A stretch of 64,000 nt of DNA, from positions 663,785 through 727,784 of the forward strand of contig VXAI01000341.1 in NCBI GenBank assembly GCA_013399305.1. The letters run 5' to 3'. This document shows, in pieces, positions 37,922-50,709 of this stretch. The translations under genes were made by a program, and so were the position numbers. Source of the stretch: Rostratula benghalensis (Eukaryota; Chordata; Aves; Charadriiformes; Rostratulidae). Below the pieces are notes generated by a model. It saw only the letters and a program-made list of their open reading frames with translations. It was not told where the DNA came from and did not search any database. The first letter of the stretch is position 1; each line of letters starts with the position of its first letter.

Positions 37922-39017
37922 AAAAAAATATTGGTATACAGATCAGTTATTATGTGCTGATAGCAAATGCTTGATATTTTGACAGCATTGCTTAAAAGCC
38001 CAAACAAAAATTTAAAAGGCAGAGACATAGCTGCTGTACAACCTCCTCAGCTGGTGTACATGGGAATACTCGTATGGGTGGCCCGGTATCTCTGATTGCC
38101 ACTTATAATCGACTGTATCTTATGTTACAACTTTGGAAAGGTTATTTTCCACAGCAGGATGCTCGATGGGTAAATTATGGCTATAATAAAACTGTTTTCA
38201 GCCTGTCTTCTCCCACTTCTCTCTGAGGCATCTCAGGCAGAGTTTAATTTGGGTCCTCATGGCAGGAAAGCTCAATGCAGGCGTGAGCCCTGCAGCCTTT
38301 GTGTCCCAGTGACAGCAATGGCAGCTCGGCCTTTCACAGTCCTGAAGAACCATTCACTCATAAATGTTTTGAGGGGATGAATGTTGAAAACCAAGTGGTC
38401 AATGAATGGGGTGGATGATTTCTAGGAATGCCACTCAAGAAGCAGCAGCACCTCACCCCAGGTTTCTCTTAATGCTTGGTTGCAGAATAGCTGCAAGGGG
38501 GGTGGGAAAGTGGACTTTGGGTGGAGGGAAATAAAAGAAAAAGACCCTAATTTCTGGCAAAGACTCATCCTTTGGTGGAAATATGCCTAAAGCAGTTTCT
38601 GTAGGCAGCTGGAGAGAAGCTGGAATTAGCCACCATATAATGGGGAGGCTGATTTGAGGCAGACTGAAGCCTTGCTGCAGCTGTCGGGTGCCTGCTCTGC
38701 GCAGCCCCTGGTTTCCTCAGCTTAAAAAAAACAGGGAAGAAGGTTTTATGGTTTGCCGCCATGGATGGTTCACCTCCATCCATCTCACCTTGCTTGCATT
38801 GCTACCATTTGTACATACAGATAAAAGGCCTCATTGCTTAAGCTGCTCTTGATATCAGCCAGAATGAGTGTTTCATATTAAAAAGGTAGGATTTTGATTT
38901 TTTTGATACACTATGCACCCAGGCATTTTTATCTGCTAGCAGTCTGCAGAGCAATGCAAAGCAGCCTGCCGAGCTACCAGTAGTGGAAACAAAAGGAGAA
39001 AATGCATCCCACTGCTT

Positions 39018-39044
39018 GGGGGGGGAAAAAAAAAAAAAAAAAAA
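39018..39044. repeat. G8 run followed by A19
   Basis: Homopolymer junction in non-coding DNA. It gives lysine- or phenylalanine-rich chance frames on either strand. Confidence 0.9.
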
Positions 39045-39880
39045 GGGCAACAAGGTAAAGATAAAACTCCCTCCTCTTCAGAAAAGAATGCAAAAGAACA
39101 GCCAAAATACCCAGTCTGGGTCTGGAAGATAGCTGAAAAGTTGCTGGGTCTGCCCCCAAGACTTTCTGTACAGAATTTTCTACACTATCATGCAGAGCAA
39201 CACAGATTTGCTGGCCCTTGGGTGGGTGGGAGATCAGGTAAAATGGTTTACGCTTAGAAAATGGCTCCAGGACAGCTCTTAATTCTTCTTGAATGTATTT
39301 ATCCTCTCCTTGAAATATTATTTGTAGAAAAACCTGCATGTGTTTGCCCCAAATTGCATGTGGCTGCCTGTTCCCAACCTGCAAGTGTCAAAGGAGGCAT
39401 TTTACTCCAGGAGGCTGCAGTGATTATGAAGGCAGCTGTAAGGCAGGGCACTTCAGAGGGTGAAGTGCCCTTCAGATAATGTCTAACAGCAAAACAAATC
39501 TGTTTGCTCTGCAGTCATTTATACTGACTATTTGTTATTAAGGGGTGGGGGTGAACCACAAAAAAATGCAGTTTGTTCAAACAAACAAGCTGGTGCAAGC
39601 TGATGGTTGAAGCTTGGCTCTGGGCTCTTCTGGCTTGAGTAGTGCTAAATGCATAGCAGCAAAGAGACACCTCTCTATCACCCTTTATTCAGAGAGTGGG
39701 CAGCTGTGAGTGATGCTCCTGTTCCTCACACCATTAAACAAATAACTTGCTCAGGATAAAGCCAGGAAAATCTGTACCACTGGCTTCAGCAAAAATGGTG
39801 GAAGAATGCTTCTGATGGGATGGTGACCCATAAATACAGTCACCTGCTCTGAGTAAGTCTTCCTTTTATAGGCAAGCCCA

Positions 39881-40968
39881 GGCATCTTGTGCTTTCTTTG
39901 AGGGAGGAAATGGTCTTAAAACCAGCTGGTGGCTGCTGCAGGGTCCTGCTTCAGGGATTTACTTGTTCTCCCCTTGTTTTCCACAGAAAGCGGAAGGACG
40001 CCCAAGCAGGAGCCAGTCTTCAGGCGAGTCACCATGGAAGACAGTGTCATCTAGCACCCAGGGCACACAACGAGCTTGCCCCGGTGGGCCCATGCCAGTG
40101 CACTGCCTCAGCTCCTCTGTGCTTCAGTTTACCCATCCTTCACTTGGGATCACGCAACGGCAGAGGCCAGAGAAACTAGCCTCGACCAAAACCCTCAGCA
40201 AACCCTTGTGTCCTCAGATAGAGAACAGCCTGGCTGAGACTCCTGCTGCCCCATGCATAGCAGTGCCCTGGGAAGTGCCCTTACCGCTTGGTCGGTCGCT
40301 TCTTTTTTAACATGAGAATGGGTGAAAAATATCTTTTGTAATAAGAAATTAGTTTCCTCTGTTTCAAACATTGTCTTTGCAACTTGAAAACACTTGAAAG
40401 ACAGCTAAGCGTGCTAAAGCCCCCATCCTGATCCCCTGCCAGTGCTCACAAGCTGGACTGCATGAAGGCAACCCTTCTGGATCCAGGTCTCTGTTGTAAA
40501 TACAAACCTGGCTGCGTGGAGAGGTAATGAGAAAGAAAAGAGGGACAAAGAAATAGTCCTCACACCAGAAGAAGCTGAACTTGCTATCATGGTACTGTCA
40601 AGTGAAGCTGTCAATTGTAAATAGGGACCAGGGCATGCATCCAGCAGCTGTTCTTCTTGCAAAAGCTTCTGGGGGCAAAGCTGCTCAGATTTTATTGTCT
40701 TGTGTAAATAGAGATATTTTTTGGAAAAAATGAGCCTTAGTATCTTGAAGATTGCGTTTCTCAATCAGCTCAGCTGGGGATGGATATATGAGAAACCACA
40801 GTATCTGACTAATGGAAGCTGGCATTGGGTCTTGCAGCTGAGCTGTGCCACAGCAATGGGCACAGGAGGCACCTGAAAGATTATAGACACGTCCAGCAGA
40901 GGACTTGGCAGCTGTTTCTCATTTGTTCCATGTACACAGGATGGACTCACTGGGCCCATGGTCTCCAC
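39881..40968. other. GC-richer unassigned block with three PUF-type sites
   Basis: Between 39960 and 40310 the sequence is GC-richer than its surroundings and open in two + frames, but I recognise no domain and the two frames overlap, so coding is unlikely. From 40495 to 40710 three TGTAAATA motifs occur on the + strand. The stretch CCTCTGTGCTTCAGTTTACC near 40110 resembles a piece of a MIR-type SINE, not more than suggestively. It might be part of a non-coding transcript or a very distal UTR. Nothing firmer can be said. Confidence 0.4.
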
Positions 40969-41138
40969 NNNNNNNNNNNNNNNNNNNNNNNNNNNNNNNN
41001 NNNNNNNNNNNNNNNNNNNNNNNNNNNNNNNNNNNNNNNNNNNNNNNNNNNNNNNNNNNNNNNNNNNNNNNNNNNNNNNNNNNNNNNNNNNNNNNNNNNN
41101 NNNNNNNNNNNNNNNNNNNNNNNNNNNNNNNNNNNNNN
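40969..41138. other. Assembly gap (170 N)
   Basis: A run of N. The right flank is A/G-rich (AAAAAGAAAAAAAG), so the missing piece probably contains a purine repeat that broke the assembly. Translated frames crossing it are meaningless. Confidence 0.99.
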
Positions 41139-43120
41139 AAAAAAAGAAAAAAAGAAAAGGAAGAAAAGGAAACCCTGAGGACTTGTTGATGGTGTTGGGC
41201 CAACTGTTTAGCTGGATAAATGGAGGCATGCATAGTCATCTCTGTTCATGTCAGCCGGCACCTAAACATGCAGTTCTTCTTGGCATGTGTGCAAATGTTT
41301 GTGCAAGACCATGCTCTACATGGGTAGCTGCCAGCTAGTGCTGTCCCCTGTGTCCGTGTAGCTGTGTCCGTGAGAGAAGAAGAGAGGCTATCAATGTGTA
41401 TGTTGTACTCACTTTTATATGCCTAAGCACATTTGAGAAATCACAAGTAACACTGCTGGGTCCAGCTTTATTACCCTGAGTAGTATCCACAGTTCTCTGG
41501 GCAAGGCATGGCAGGCTAAGGGGGTGGTGTTAGCTGAATGAAAGCAAATAAATCTCTCTGCTTCTCATTGAATCGTCATCTGCTGTCTGATGTGGCCCAG
41601 CAATGGTCATCTGCAAACCCTCCCAGCAGAGCCGGGCTGTGCTCGGGTATCGGTGTTTGCAGGATGTGGCTACTGCAGTGTGGTTCCTGATGGAAGGAAG
41701 ACAGGAGCTCTGAGACTTCAATTTCATCCTTCCCAACTCAAAGCCTTCTTATTTACTCTGAGTCCAAGTGTGTATATTCATGCAGCAGAGGAAAATTAGC
41801 AAAGAAATTGGAATTATTAGAAAGAAACAGACATAGAAAAAAAGAAGACAGTTTTTGAAAGTGACCCAAAAATTTCTCTTGACATAAGTCTCTCTTCAGC
41901 CTGGCGTTTTGCAAGGAAGCAGGGCTGCCAAGGTGGAAGAGTCCTCTCCCCATTAAAAAGCCAGATAGCATAAACCAACTATTGTATATATTTAACATAA
42001 TACTACAGGCAAAGCCCGTGCACCTATGCAAAGAAAGGCGGGTGGGCAATCAACAAAAGTTGGAAGCTGCCTCAAAGCACTGAGAGATTTGGGTATCCAG
42101 AGTGGTATTCACTTGCAGTGGTTCAAGGTGAGTTGCAGGAATGGTCTTTTCCTCTTGAGTACTTCCTCTGTCATCCAGTTCTGCGGGGCTGCTCTTACCA
42201 TTAACACCCAACAACTGCCAGTGCTAAGATATTTATTTATCAAACTGCTGGATAGGAGACACCGATGCTTCAGTCTGCCACACGTGGGCACTTCTTCCTT
42301 TGGGCAATCCTCCCAGCCTTGTATGATATCCTCAGGCAAGTTGGACACCATCTTGGGGAGACCCAGCTTTCCTCCCCAGTAAAGGCTGTCAGCCATTTTT
42401 TCCAGGGGAAAAAAATAATTAAAACCAGGAACAACTCACCCCATCTTTGTGCCAGAAATGTTCTTAAAATCAGACAGTATATTAAGCAAATAAATGCCTC
42501 CAAAAAGTTTGAAAGCTCATGATCTTTCACAGATGAGGAGAGCACCCTTATGGTTTCAAAAGCCTTTGGCTACCTGACCCTGGGGATGTCTGGGGCACTG
42601 CATGGGATGAAAGTGGAGGAGAGTTGTGATTGCAGGAAAGCAGAACTTTTATTTTTTCACTACATTGCACAAAAGCAGAACCCCCTGAGGTTGGGTGGGG
42701 TTATTTTAATCATTAGAGCCCTTGCTATTATTCTTTCCCCAGCCAATCCCATAATTTTAAACTCTTATCGTTATGTCTAGAAGAATTATTCTTGGAGGCA
42801 TCTACGCCAGCCCCCAATGTCTCTCTCTCTCTCTCCAACCCCAGAGAGGCTGACACCTGGTAACTAATGGTGATAGTTGTAAAGATGAGCCAGACCAACC
42901 TCAAGTCCTAATAAAAATGATTAATCCCATCCTCTGTCTTGTATTGATAGCACACAAGTTACACGTGGAAATGAGCAGATAAGGAGCAGGAGGTAGATAC
43001 TCACCAAAGAGTGGGTCCAGGAGGTGCCATTACCAAACCCACCCATCCCCAGGGTTTCCCCAGGGCAGAGTTTTGATTTAATCTGGCCCCAAGTCAATAG
43101 TGATTGATGTTTCACCTGCC
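41139..43120. other. Non-coding region after the gap
   Basis: It begins with a purine tract (41139-41173) and holds an AATAAA (41547-41552) and a CT dinucleotide repeat (42821-42836). No gene, RNA gene or transposon was recognised. The short frames overlap on both strands, as expected by chance. Confidence 0.6.
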
Positions 43121-43129
43121 TTCCATATG

Positions 43130-43900
43130 TTAACTGGACTTCCTTACTCCTCAGGCATGAAATTAATCTTAATACATTGTAATTACTGTACTACTGGTGA
43201 TGAGCCGGTATGAAAAGTGATCATGGAGCACATTAATAAAACCTACATTATGAAAAAGAACTCAGCATTGTCTGAAATTAATAATGCACCAAATTTTTCT
43301 CATCTGTGCCTGCTCATTACAGGCCTGCCCTTGAGTTTCTATTAAAATCACATATTCAAATTACTTGTATAGCTGTGTTCAGCATGAAGTTACATGCTGT
43401 AGGTTTGCATCCCAGTTAGATATACTGCATGAGGATTTATTCATCAGTTACATCTTTCAGGCATTGATTTTAGTGGCATTTATATAATGCCAGTATGACT
43501 AAAATGAACTGATTGATTCATGTGTCTGGATTAGTTTGCCTAAGACTTTGAGGCTAGGTAGCTTTATCACGCACTGTAACACCAGAATTCCTCACTGTAT
43601 TATTTACGAGAGACTGCACTGGCTGCATCTCAATAACTGAAGAGATCTTCACTGTTTTATTTATGTATAAATGTTTACTCAATCAGCCACCAATTTTGTT
43701 TAGCAGAATGTGTTAGCAAACGGAAATTGTAAATGATAACGTGGTTTCTATTTTAAAATTTATGGGCTTCATCTGTATCAGAATCCAAGATTTCCAAAAT
43801 GTCTTTGTCTACTGGCAATCAACAAACTCCCTTGTATATGCTTTCTGATAATTGCAATTAGCTGCCACATTTATATGCTTTCATAAAAAAGAATGCAACC
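43130..43900. other. Candidate conserved non-coding element, AT-rich with homeodomain cores
   Basis: A repeat-free block rich in ATTA/TAAT motifs, for example GTAATTACTGTA near 43180 and ATTGCAATTAG at 43851-43861, with few stop-free stretches. It resembles gene-desert enhancers near neural genes. This is a judgement from sequence texture; conservation was not measured. Confidence 0.3.
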
Positions 43901-46900
43901 CTAATAGGGGAAATCTGAGTGGTAGTGTGTCAAAGTCAATATGAATACCTGGATATCTAGAAACCTTTCTGCAAGTTTAACAAAGCAACAAGGAGGCAGC
44001 AGCCAGAGCAAAGGCAGGAGCCCCATAGCCTGAGATGCAGTGAGTGTCATCACCTGGCAGCTGTAGCTTTGTGTTGGATCAAGGGGCAGGAAGATGAGAC
44101 CAGATGATGCGTAGGGAGCAAGTAATACCAATCTGCAAGGCCTGGCCCATGGACATGCCAGTATGCTTTCTTATGAGAGAAATCCCAGTTCCACATAAAA
44201 TGAAGTGCAGCTGTATTTTGATTACATGGACTGTATCCCCTGCCTGAGGAAAACCTGGTAAAGGGGAAAAGGAAAGTATCTGCTCCCCGTACACTGCAAC
44301 TGTGAAAGTAGCCAGGCTACAATGAAGGTTTAAGGGAAAAACACTCAGAGTAGACTTAATCCCAGGCTCCCAATTGATGTCACAGGTTTGGTTTGGACCA
44401 CACTCTTTCTCCCAGGAATAAAAAGACTAAAAGGATTTATTAAATGAAAGAGGAGATTTTTCTGTTAGGAGACATTTAGAAATATTTTTAGTGCAGAGGC
44501 ACATAAGAAATGACATGTTAGAGGCATATAAAATTATAAGTAGTGTCCAGAGAAGGTGAATTGATGCTGCAGTTCACTGTAGGTAATACAGTAAGTGACA
44601 GTATGTGTGGAAATGAAGAAGTGAAGTCTTAAATGTAGGTAAAGGCAATGCTTCATTACCCAGCACGGGATTAACCCATGAACTCCCCGACCTGATACAC
44701 CAGTAAGATGTACTTCAGTACATCATTATAACTTTTACAGTTTAGAAAGAAAGAAAATTAAAAAAAAAAAAAAAATTAAAAGCTAATGAAAAAGAAAATA
44801 ATCTGGCATCCACAGGCTCTTGTTGCCAGGTCAGAAATAATTGCTAGCTCCCTGAGGAACCAGAGTAACACACCTGCTGAATCTTCAGCCCTACTTCACA
44901 CTGTTCTAATTTTTGTAACCTCCATTTTTTATTAGGTAAAAATTTACAATAGTATTAGGTATGACTAGAAAACTGCTTACCAGCTGGCAGTGCTAAAAAG
45001 GGAGTAAACCTTGCATGTCATCACCCTGTGCTATAGTTTCAAGACATTGGTTCATGAGAAGGGAATGCCTGTGCCTCGTGACCATTGAACCAACTTCTGC
45101 AGAGGTCTTAAGAGCTAGCTCACAGCATGTTGGTAACATCACTGATGCTTTATTTCAATGGCTTGTAAGAGCAAACCTCACATCTCTCCCATGAGGAAAC
45201 CAAGAAGGGCCACCACCATTTTGCCTTGAATTTACTTCACACTCTAGCTGGTTAATATTTGAAACCAAGCACAACCCCCATACTGCAGATTCACACATTG
45301 AAAGTAAGGGGATTTATGGGTTGGTTGGTTTGTTGTTTTTGTTTTGTTTTTTTTTTAATACCAGACTTCTTAGGTACGGGTTTGGGTCAAATGATGCTAT
45401 TTCTCTTGGTCAGTGATGTGGAAATGTCATGGGGGAAGCTGAGCTTCAGCAACCTCATTTCACCTAGGACTAGCATTCATCCTTTCTTGGGACACAGAAC
45501 TACATTACTGAAGACATTTTTGGACAGCTTGTGATTTTGAGTTAATGCAAGGGTCTCTAAATGGGGTTTTGTGGGTTTGGTTTTGTTTTTTTACACAGGG
45601 TGACACAAAATTCATCAAAAACATCAATACAAGCTAAAAAAGTCAGTGATGTTTTGTGAGCTATTTATATTAGAGTCAGCTCAAAACCAATTTTGTGGTT
45701 TCAGGCTTTGGGGCAGTCAGATGTTAAAACCCACCATCCTCAAGTATACCATGAGCTGATTTTGACCTGAGGCCACGCTGGTGTACCAAACCACAACTTT
45801 GGAACTACAGAGTCACAGAGTCAGCCGAGAGGCTTTACCCTCTGTGAGAAGGACTATAGCTGTTGGGTTAGATATGCCTCTGAGATGCTCACAACTGGGC
45901 TCACATCATTTCTTCTCATCTAGTTTCTTAACTGTGACTTCCATAATCCACAGGTTTGTTCACTGTTCATTTACAGCAACTAGGAGGTGCACCTGGCAAA
46001 GCCTGGGGGAAAAGAAAAAGAAGTAGCAACAATAAGCAACAATATAAATATGCTGTATGAAGGCTAGGAACTGCTATAATCAGTTCTCTGCCTACCTGGA
46101 TATTAGCTCTGGTCCCTGATTGGAGGAGTGACAGTGGCATGCCTGGGTGTTGCTCAGAGACCCCTTGGAAAGACCAGGAGGATGCTGAGAATGGTTTCCC
46201 CCATGCAGAAAAAAAGTGATCAAGATCATGGGGTTTGTAGCAAATGTATAGCTCCTGGCTGAATTTGAGACTAACTTTTAGGAAGATGTTTCAAGGCTGA
46301 CTGCAATTTTTGAGGAATAAGGAAAGTGTTGGACCCCTTAGTAAGCTGCCCCACATGTTTCTGCTGATGTGTAAGTACTTCAGTGTGCCTCGTCTTAGCA
46401 ATAAGATTTTATTTCCTGTCTTATGCTCTGTTTATCCATGCTAATATCTCTCCTAGATCTCTTTGGATAACACCTGCTGTGTAGGAAGTTATAAAATTGT
46501 AGGAAAGGCTGAAAATTTGTCACAGTAATGTCACCAAAATGGTCTCAACTAAAAGGTTTTGATGCAGGAGTCTGATTTTTTTCTCAAGCTTTCCTCCTTG
46601 CATATGAGCTCTCATTTAGTCATGTTTCAAAAGAAAATGAAGGCATGTCTTATTTTTTTACACTGTAAAGCTATAAATGAAGTTGCTGTGTGTACGCTTC
46701 CTCCTGCTTGGATGCACTTACTGGCAGCAGCTGCTGTGAGAAGCTGAAGTCACTGACAGCAAGGCTAAATTCAACCTCTCCAGTGTGTGTTGCAGGGGTA
46801 TAAATCAACATGTGCAAGGTGGTGTGTGGGTTAAGGGTAGCTGACCCTCATGCTTATGTGCTCTGCTTAGAGCTTTGCTGTCCAGGGAATGCAGCAGCTG

Positions 46901-47394
46901 ACAAAAAAGGTCTTAAAAAGCCTAGTTTTCCCTACAAGACCCTTTATTACCCCAACATATGTGTTATTGTATGTATTTGCTGGGGTTAAAAGCTCCAGTG
47001 TACATTCCCAGGAAGAACCAACCAAGAGGACCAGTGGCTGCCTGCTGCTCTGTACCTATGCTGAATATTAAACAACTTCCTAAATGTGATCAGGTTGTTA
47101 TGGCTGAACAGCTTCATCATGTGCTGGCTGTGTAGATATCCAGCAAAGAAATCAAAGGCATGATGTCACCAGTATTTCTTATCTAAAATTAAATATCTGT
47201 CCTAGGTCCCCAGACATGCAGAGACTTTGTATTAGAAACATATAGTGAGAGTTCAAACTCTGAGTCATCTCATATATATTTCACTCCAACCAAGGGAATA
47301 GCAGAGAGGATAGACCTGCAGAAGAGCAATTCTCTATTCTAGCAAGACGAGGGAGGAAATACTGTCCAGGGAAAGTAGTAATGGGTTCACAAGT
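43901..47394. other. Non-coding region without recognisable features
   Basis: Intergenic-looking sequence with an A run near 44760-44775 and T runs near 45342-45356. No exon, RNA gene or transposon that I can support. Confidence 0.6.
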
Positions 47395-47466
47395 AGAAAG
47401 GTCCTCAATGGACCTCAATGATCTTTAAGGCCCCTTCCAACTCTAACCATACTATGATTCTATGAT
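47395..47466 (+). mobile_element. Short CR1 LINE 3' tail
   Basis: Only the last ~70 nt of a CR1 remain: GACCTCAATGATCTTTAAGG, then CCCCTTCCAACTCTAACC, ending ACTATGATTCTATGAT with the CR1 terminal octamer repeat. The sense orientation is shown by the terminal repeat at the right end. A small local duplication (CCTCAATGGACCTCAATG) lies at its left edge. It is severely 5'-truncated. Confidence 0.9.
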
Positions 47467-50400
47467 ATCTCTGCAGCTGCACAGGACAAAATCTGCCATA
47501 GCCTATTCTTCAGCTCTTGATGGGTTATAGCCCAGACCTGAAGTCCCACAGACGCGCTGTCAAGTATGAAGCATTGGCCCAACATTCATGCTGGCTCTGT
47601 ATTGGAAAAAAATTTCCTTCCCTAATGTACAGTTATTGTGTTGCATAAAAATCATTATTACATATTTTGAAATCTAATTACCTTATTGCATACTGAGTAT
47701 ACACTGTAATAGCCAGTGGATACAATAACAGTGCCAGTAATGCACCTTTCCATTGAAATGACTATTACTGTCAATTTTACTTTCAGTTTTTCTTGATTTA
47801 CCCTGAAAAGCATGGTCTTCAGCTTGCTTGCTTTGGCAAGTGGGTGAAGCAAGAAGACTTTACAATGGTTGCAGCACCCCTAGCACAGTTGGGAACATGT
47901 GAAGGTGGGACTACCACGCCCCCACACTGATACTGAATTGTGAGACATGCCCCTCGTGAGGATTACCAGTGCTCTCCTGAGATGGGTTCGAAACTGGCTC
48001 AACTCAACTGCCCTTGAAAGTGCTTCTTATCTCCACTAATTGTAGATGCTTGTGCACCTTACATGTTGAAGCCAGATGAACTCAAATGCCTCTAGTGTTA
48101 CGGTGTGCAGGAGGAGGAGGATAGATGGTTCTTAGGCTTATTTCAGACATACATATTTGCACGTGACAGTGTGAATCTCATTGTACTGAGGTGGTCCTAA
48201 CCTGCACTAGAGACTAGGCAACAAGACCTGAACTGGGCTGAGAACACAAAGTAATTTCCCAATTAAACCAAAGATGAGAAAAAAAGCAGGAGGAAAAACA
48301 GCAGAACTGATAACTGAAGCATTGAGCTGAGCAGGATTTAGATCTCAAAAAGTATTTTCAGTTTTCTGCTTTCCTACCATTAACTTCACATTGTAAAACA
48401 TGTCTGAGCAATACAAGTTGCTGGTGCGAACCTGGTGGTCTTTTGTACTTTCTTCTGTCCTTGCAAACTGTCATACAAATGTGTGACACTCTTTTGAGTA
48501 ATGGAAGAGATGAAGAGGGGCTCCTTAAACACCTGAATATCGCCAAGGAAATAGGTGTTACCAGCTATTGCAATGCTGTTTGCAACATACTCTGGTTCTA
48601 TCAGTTGAAGAAATCACATTAGGAGCTGATAAGAGGCAGCTGTAGGGGTCATGATGTTCTTCTGATGATCCCTTCTTTACAGGTGTGACAAATGAGCCCA
48701 GGGCTTGGTCACTGGAGAAAATGAAATGAAAAGGCAAAGTGTCAGACTATGGACTGAGAAAAAAAGTATTACTTTGTATTTCCTTTCCTAGATGATTCAG
48801 AAGGTGTTTTCTTGCTATCCGCATCACAACCTCTTCAGAAAGCAAGGGTGTGAGTCTGCAGTGTTTCAATATGTCTTTACTTCTACATGAAATTAAATTC
48901 CCAAAGCTAGCCCCTGAACAACACCTACCTGTTTACAGGAGAATACTCAGTACTGCTTGACTCTCTTGAAACTCTCATTTGCTGAACCAAAGCTTGTTTA
49001 GGATCCTGGTGTTGGAAGCCAAACTTAGCTGGTTCATTGCTTCTCCTAAGGTGCCAAGGCAGCTCCGTGTGAGGTTGGTGCCTGGCATAGTGTGAGCACA
49101 GTTCTGGCTTTTTCACAGTTTTCCACAGTTTCACAGACCTTATTCTACATTGCGTAGTACAGTGTGTTCCAGGAATCTTCGTCCATAGGATCATCTCTCT
49201 CTTATTCTAGTGTACAAAGCATCAAATGCACCATGCTAAGTCCCAGCTGCTATGCTGCCCATCCTCTGGGTGCATCCATCTGAATTCACAACTGAAGCAT
49301 CTTGTAAAACAACACCGATTTATCTGGTCTGCTCACAGCCTGACTGGAAGTGGCCCACATACTATCTTTTGCCTGTCTTGTTCAAAGAAACTCTGCTTGG
49401 AGATAATTACGTCTGTTGAGTATCTATGGATCAAAATGTGTAATTCCCACCACAGTGTTCAGACTGTAAAGAACTTCCCTCTCTTTAATTCTGCAAATTG
49501 TCTACAGATGTGTTGAGAAAATATTCTTTCTGGAAGCCAGTGGGGTATGAAATACATTCTGGTTATAGATATTACGTATCTAAGCATTCTACCCTGCCAC
49601 AGGCTCCTAGTGGAGATAGCTTTGGAGAGCAGAGGCAGATGGACAAAAGGTGCTGAAATGAAGGAAATTATGGGGGACTATCAAGGGAAAGAAAGTATTT
49701 GTCTCTACTGTAGGAACCCTACCAGTGATCAGATTGCATCAGGAAAAAGATGCGGGCAGATAAGCTTTAATTCTTCCAGCCACTGAATAATTTTTTAATC
49801 ATTGTGAGCTTGTAATAAGCTAATTAAGATCTTTGTTAACTATTCAGTAGTCCTCCACTGGGAATATGTGTGTGAGCTTAATTTTGTCCTCTTGGCCCTC
49901 TGAATTCCTGTTCTGCATACACTTTTCACATTATACGTTCTACCACTCTTTTTTCTGTCTCCTGCCAGTCTTAGAAAACAAAGCTCTCTCTCTCTCTGGT
50001 AGCTGGCAAGCCTTTCTTCAGGAGGTATTAGTCTTCTGGTTTCACTTTTTCCTTCCTTTATTGGACAAAATAGCATTGTATAGATGAAAAATCAAGCTGA
50101 AATTGGGAAGCGATGAGGAGGGAGGTTACTGAGGATGAATAGGAGGAAAACACCATAAGCAATCATATCTTCCTTTCCTGTGAGGTAAGAAGGTCAAGCT
50201 TCCTCAGCACACAGGTGAGTGCTAGTTATAGCTGTCAAGTTTGTATTGAACCTACTACCTGATTTTTCTGTGCAGTAAATTACCGTGGAAGTCAACAATA
50301 TTTCTGCCTTTATTGCAGAATCACGGCTATCAGATACAGAATAGACAAAAAGGTTGCCTTGATAAAGGCCTCTCTTCTGCTGGAATGATTTATGTGCAGT

Positions 50401-50673
50401 GTCATCTTTCCAGGTCCTGTTGTAGCAGATGTGGCAGGATGGAGTCTGGTCTTGGTCTCCTCTGGCCTGAAACAGAGGGGTGAATATTGCTTGTGGACAA
50501 ACAGGGGCTTCCCAAGCCTGTTTAACTTCATAAATCATCTGGACTAGGATGCAGCAGCCAAAAGCAGTCAGTCTGAGCTGCTAAACTCCCGGGGGCTGTG
50601 AAGAATTGGGAGACCTGGAATAGCTGGCTTGGTGTATGGCTGGTTTGCAGTGGTAATACCTTATAGCCAGGTG

Positions 50674-50675
<2 letters not shown>

Positions 50676-50707
<32 letters not shown>
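50676..50707. repeat. T32 homopolymer
   Basis: 32 consecutive T, followed by ATTTAAATCACC. Read on the minus strand it is a poly(A) tract, but I recognise no retroposed element body beside it. Confidence 0.95.

Positions 50708-50709
<2 letters not shown>

Larger units (their letters stand above)
33906..39880. other. Downstream region without recognisable gene
   Basis: About 6 kb with no exon that I can support. It contains a TA repeat (37308-37323), an AAT repeat (37905-37921), a G8A19 run (39018-39044) and an AATAAA at 38185-38190. The first part (to about 34330) could still be a distal 3' UTR of ADGRL3: it lies right after the inferred cleavage site, is repeat-free and includes several CpGs. 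The open frames look random in composition. Confidence 0.6.

Noticed and set aside
40100..40145. Resemblance to a MIR SINE (CCTCTGTGCTTCAGTTTACC)
   Set aside because: Only about 25 nt match what I remember of MIR and no A/B box part is seen; too little to call.
39963..40310. 115-codon frame in the GC-richer block
   Set aside because: A second overlapping frame is equally open, there is no recognisable domain and no clear splice or start context; probably chance from higher GC.
40765..41338. Frames spanning the N run
   Set aside because: The open frame exists only because N is untranslatable; flanks are not protein-like.
47975..48000. GGTTCGAAACT, like a tRNA B box
   Set aside because: No A box at the right distance and no cloverleaf can be formed.
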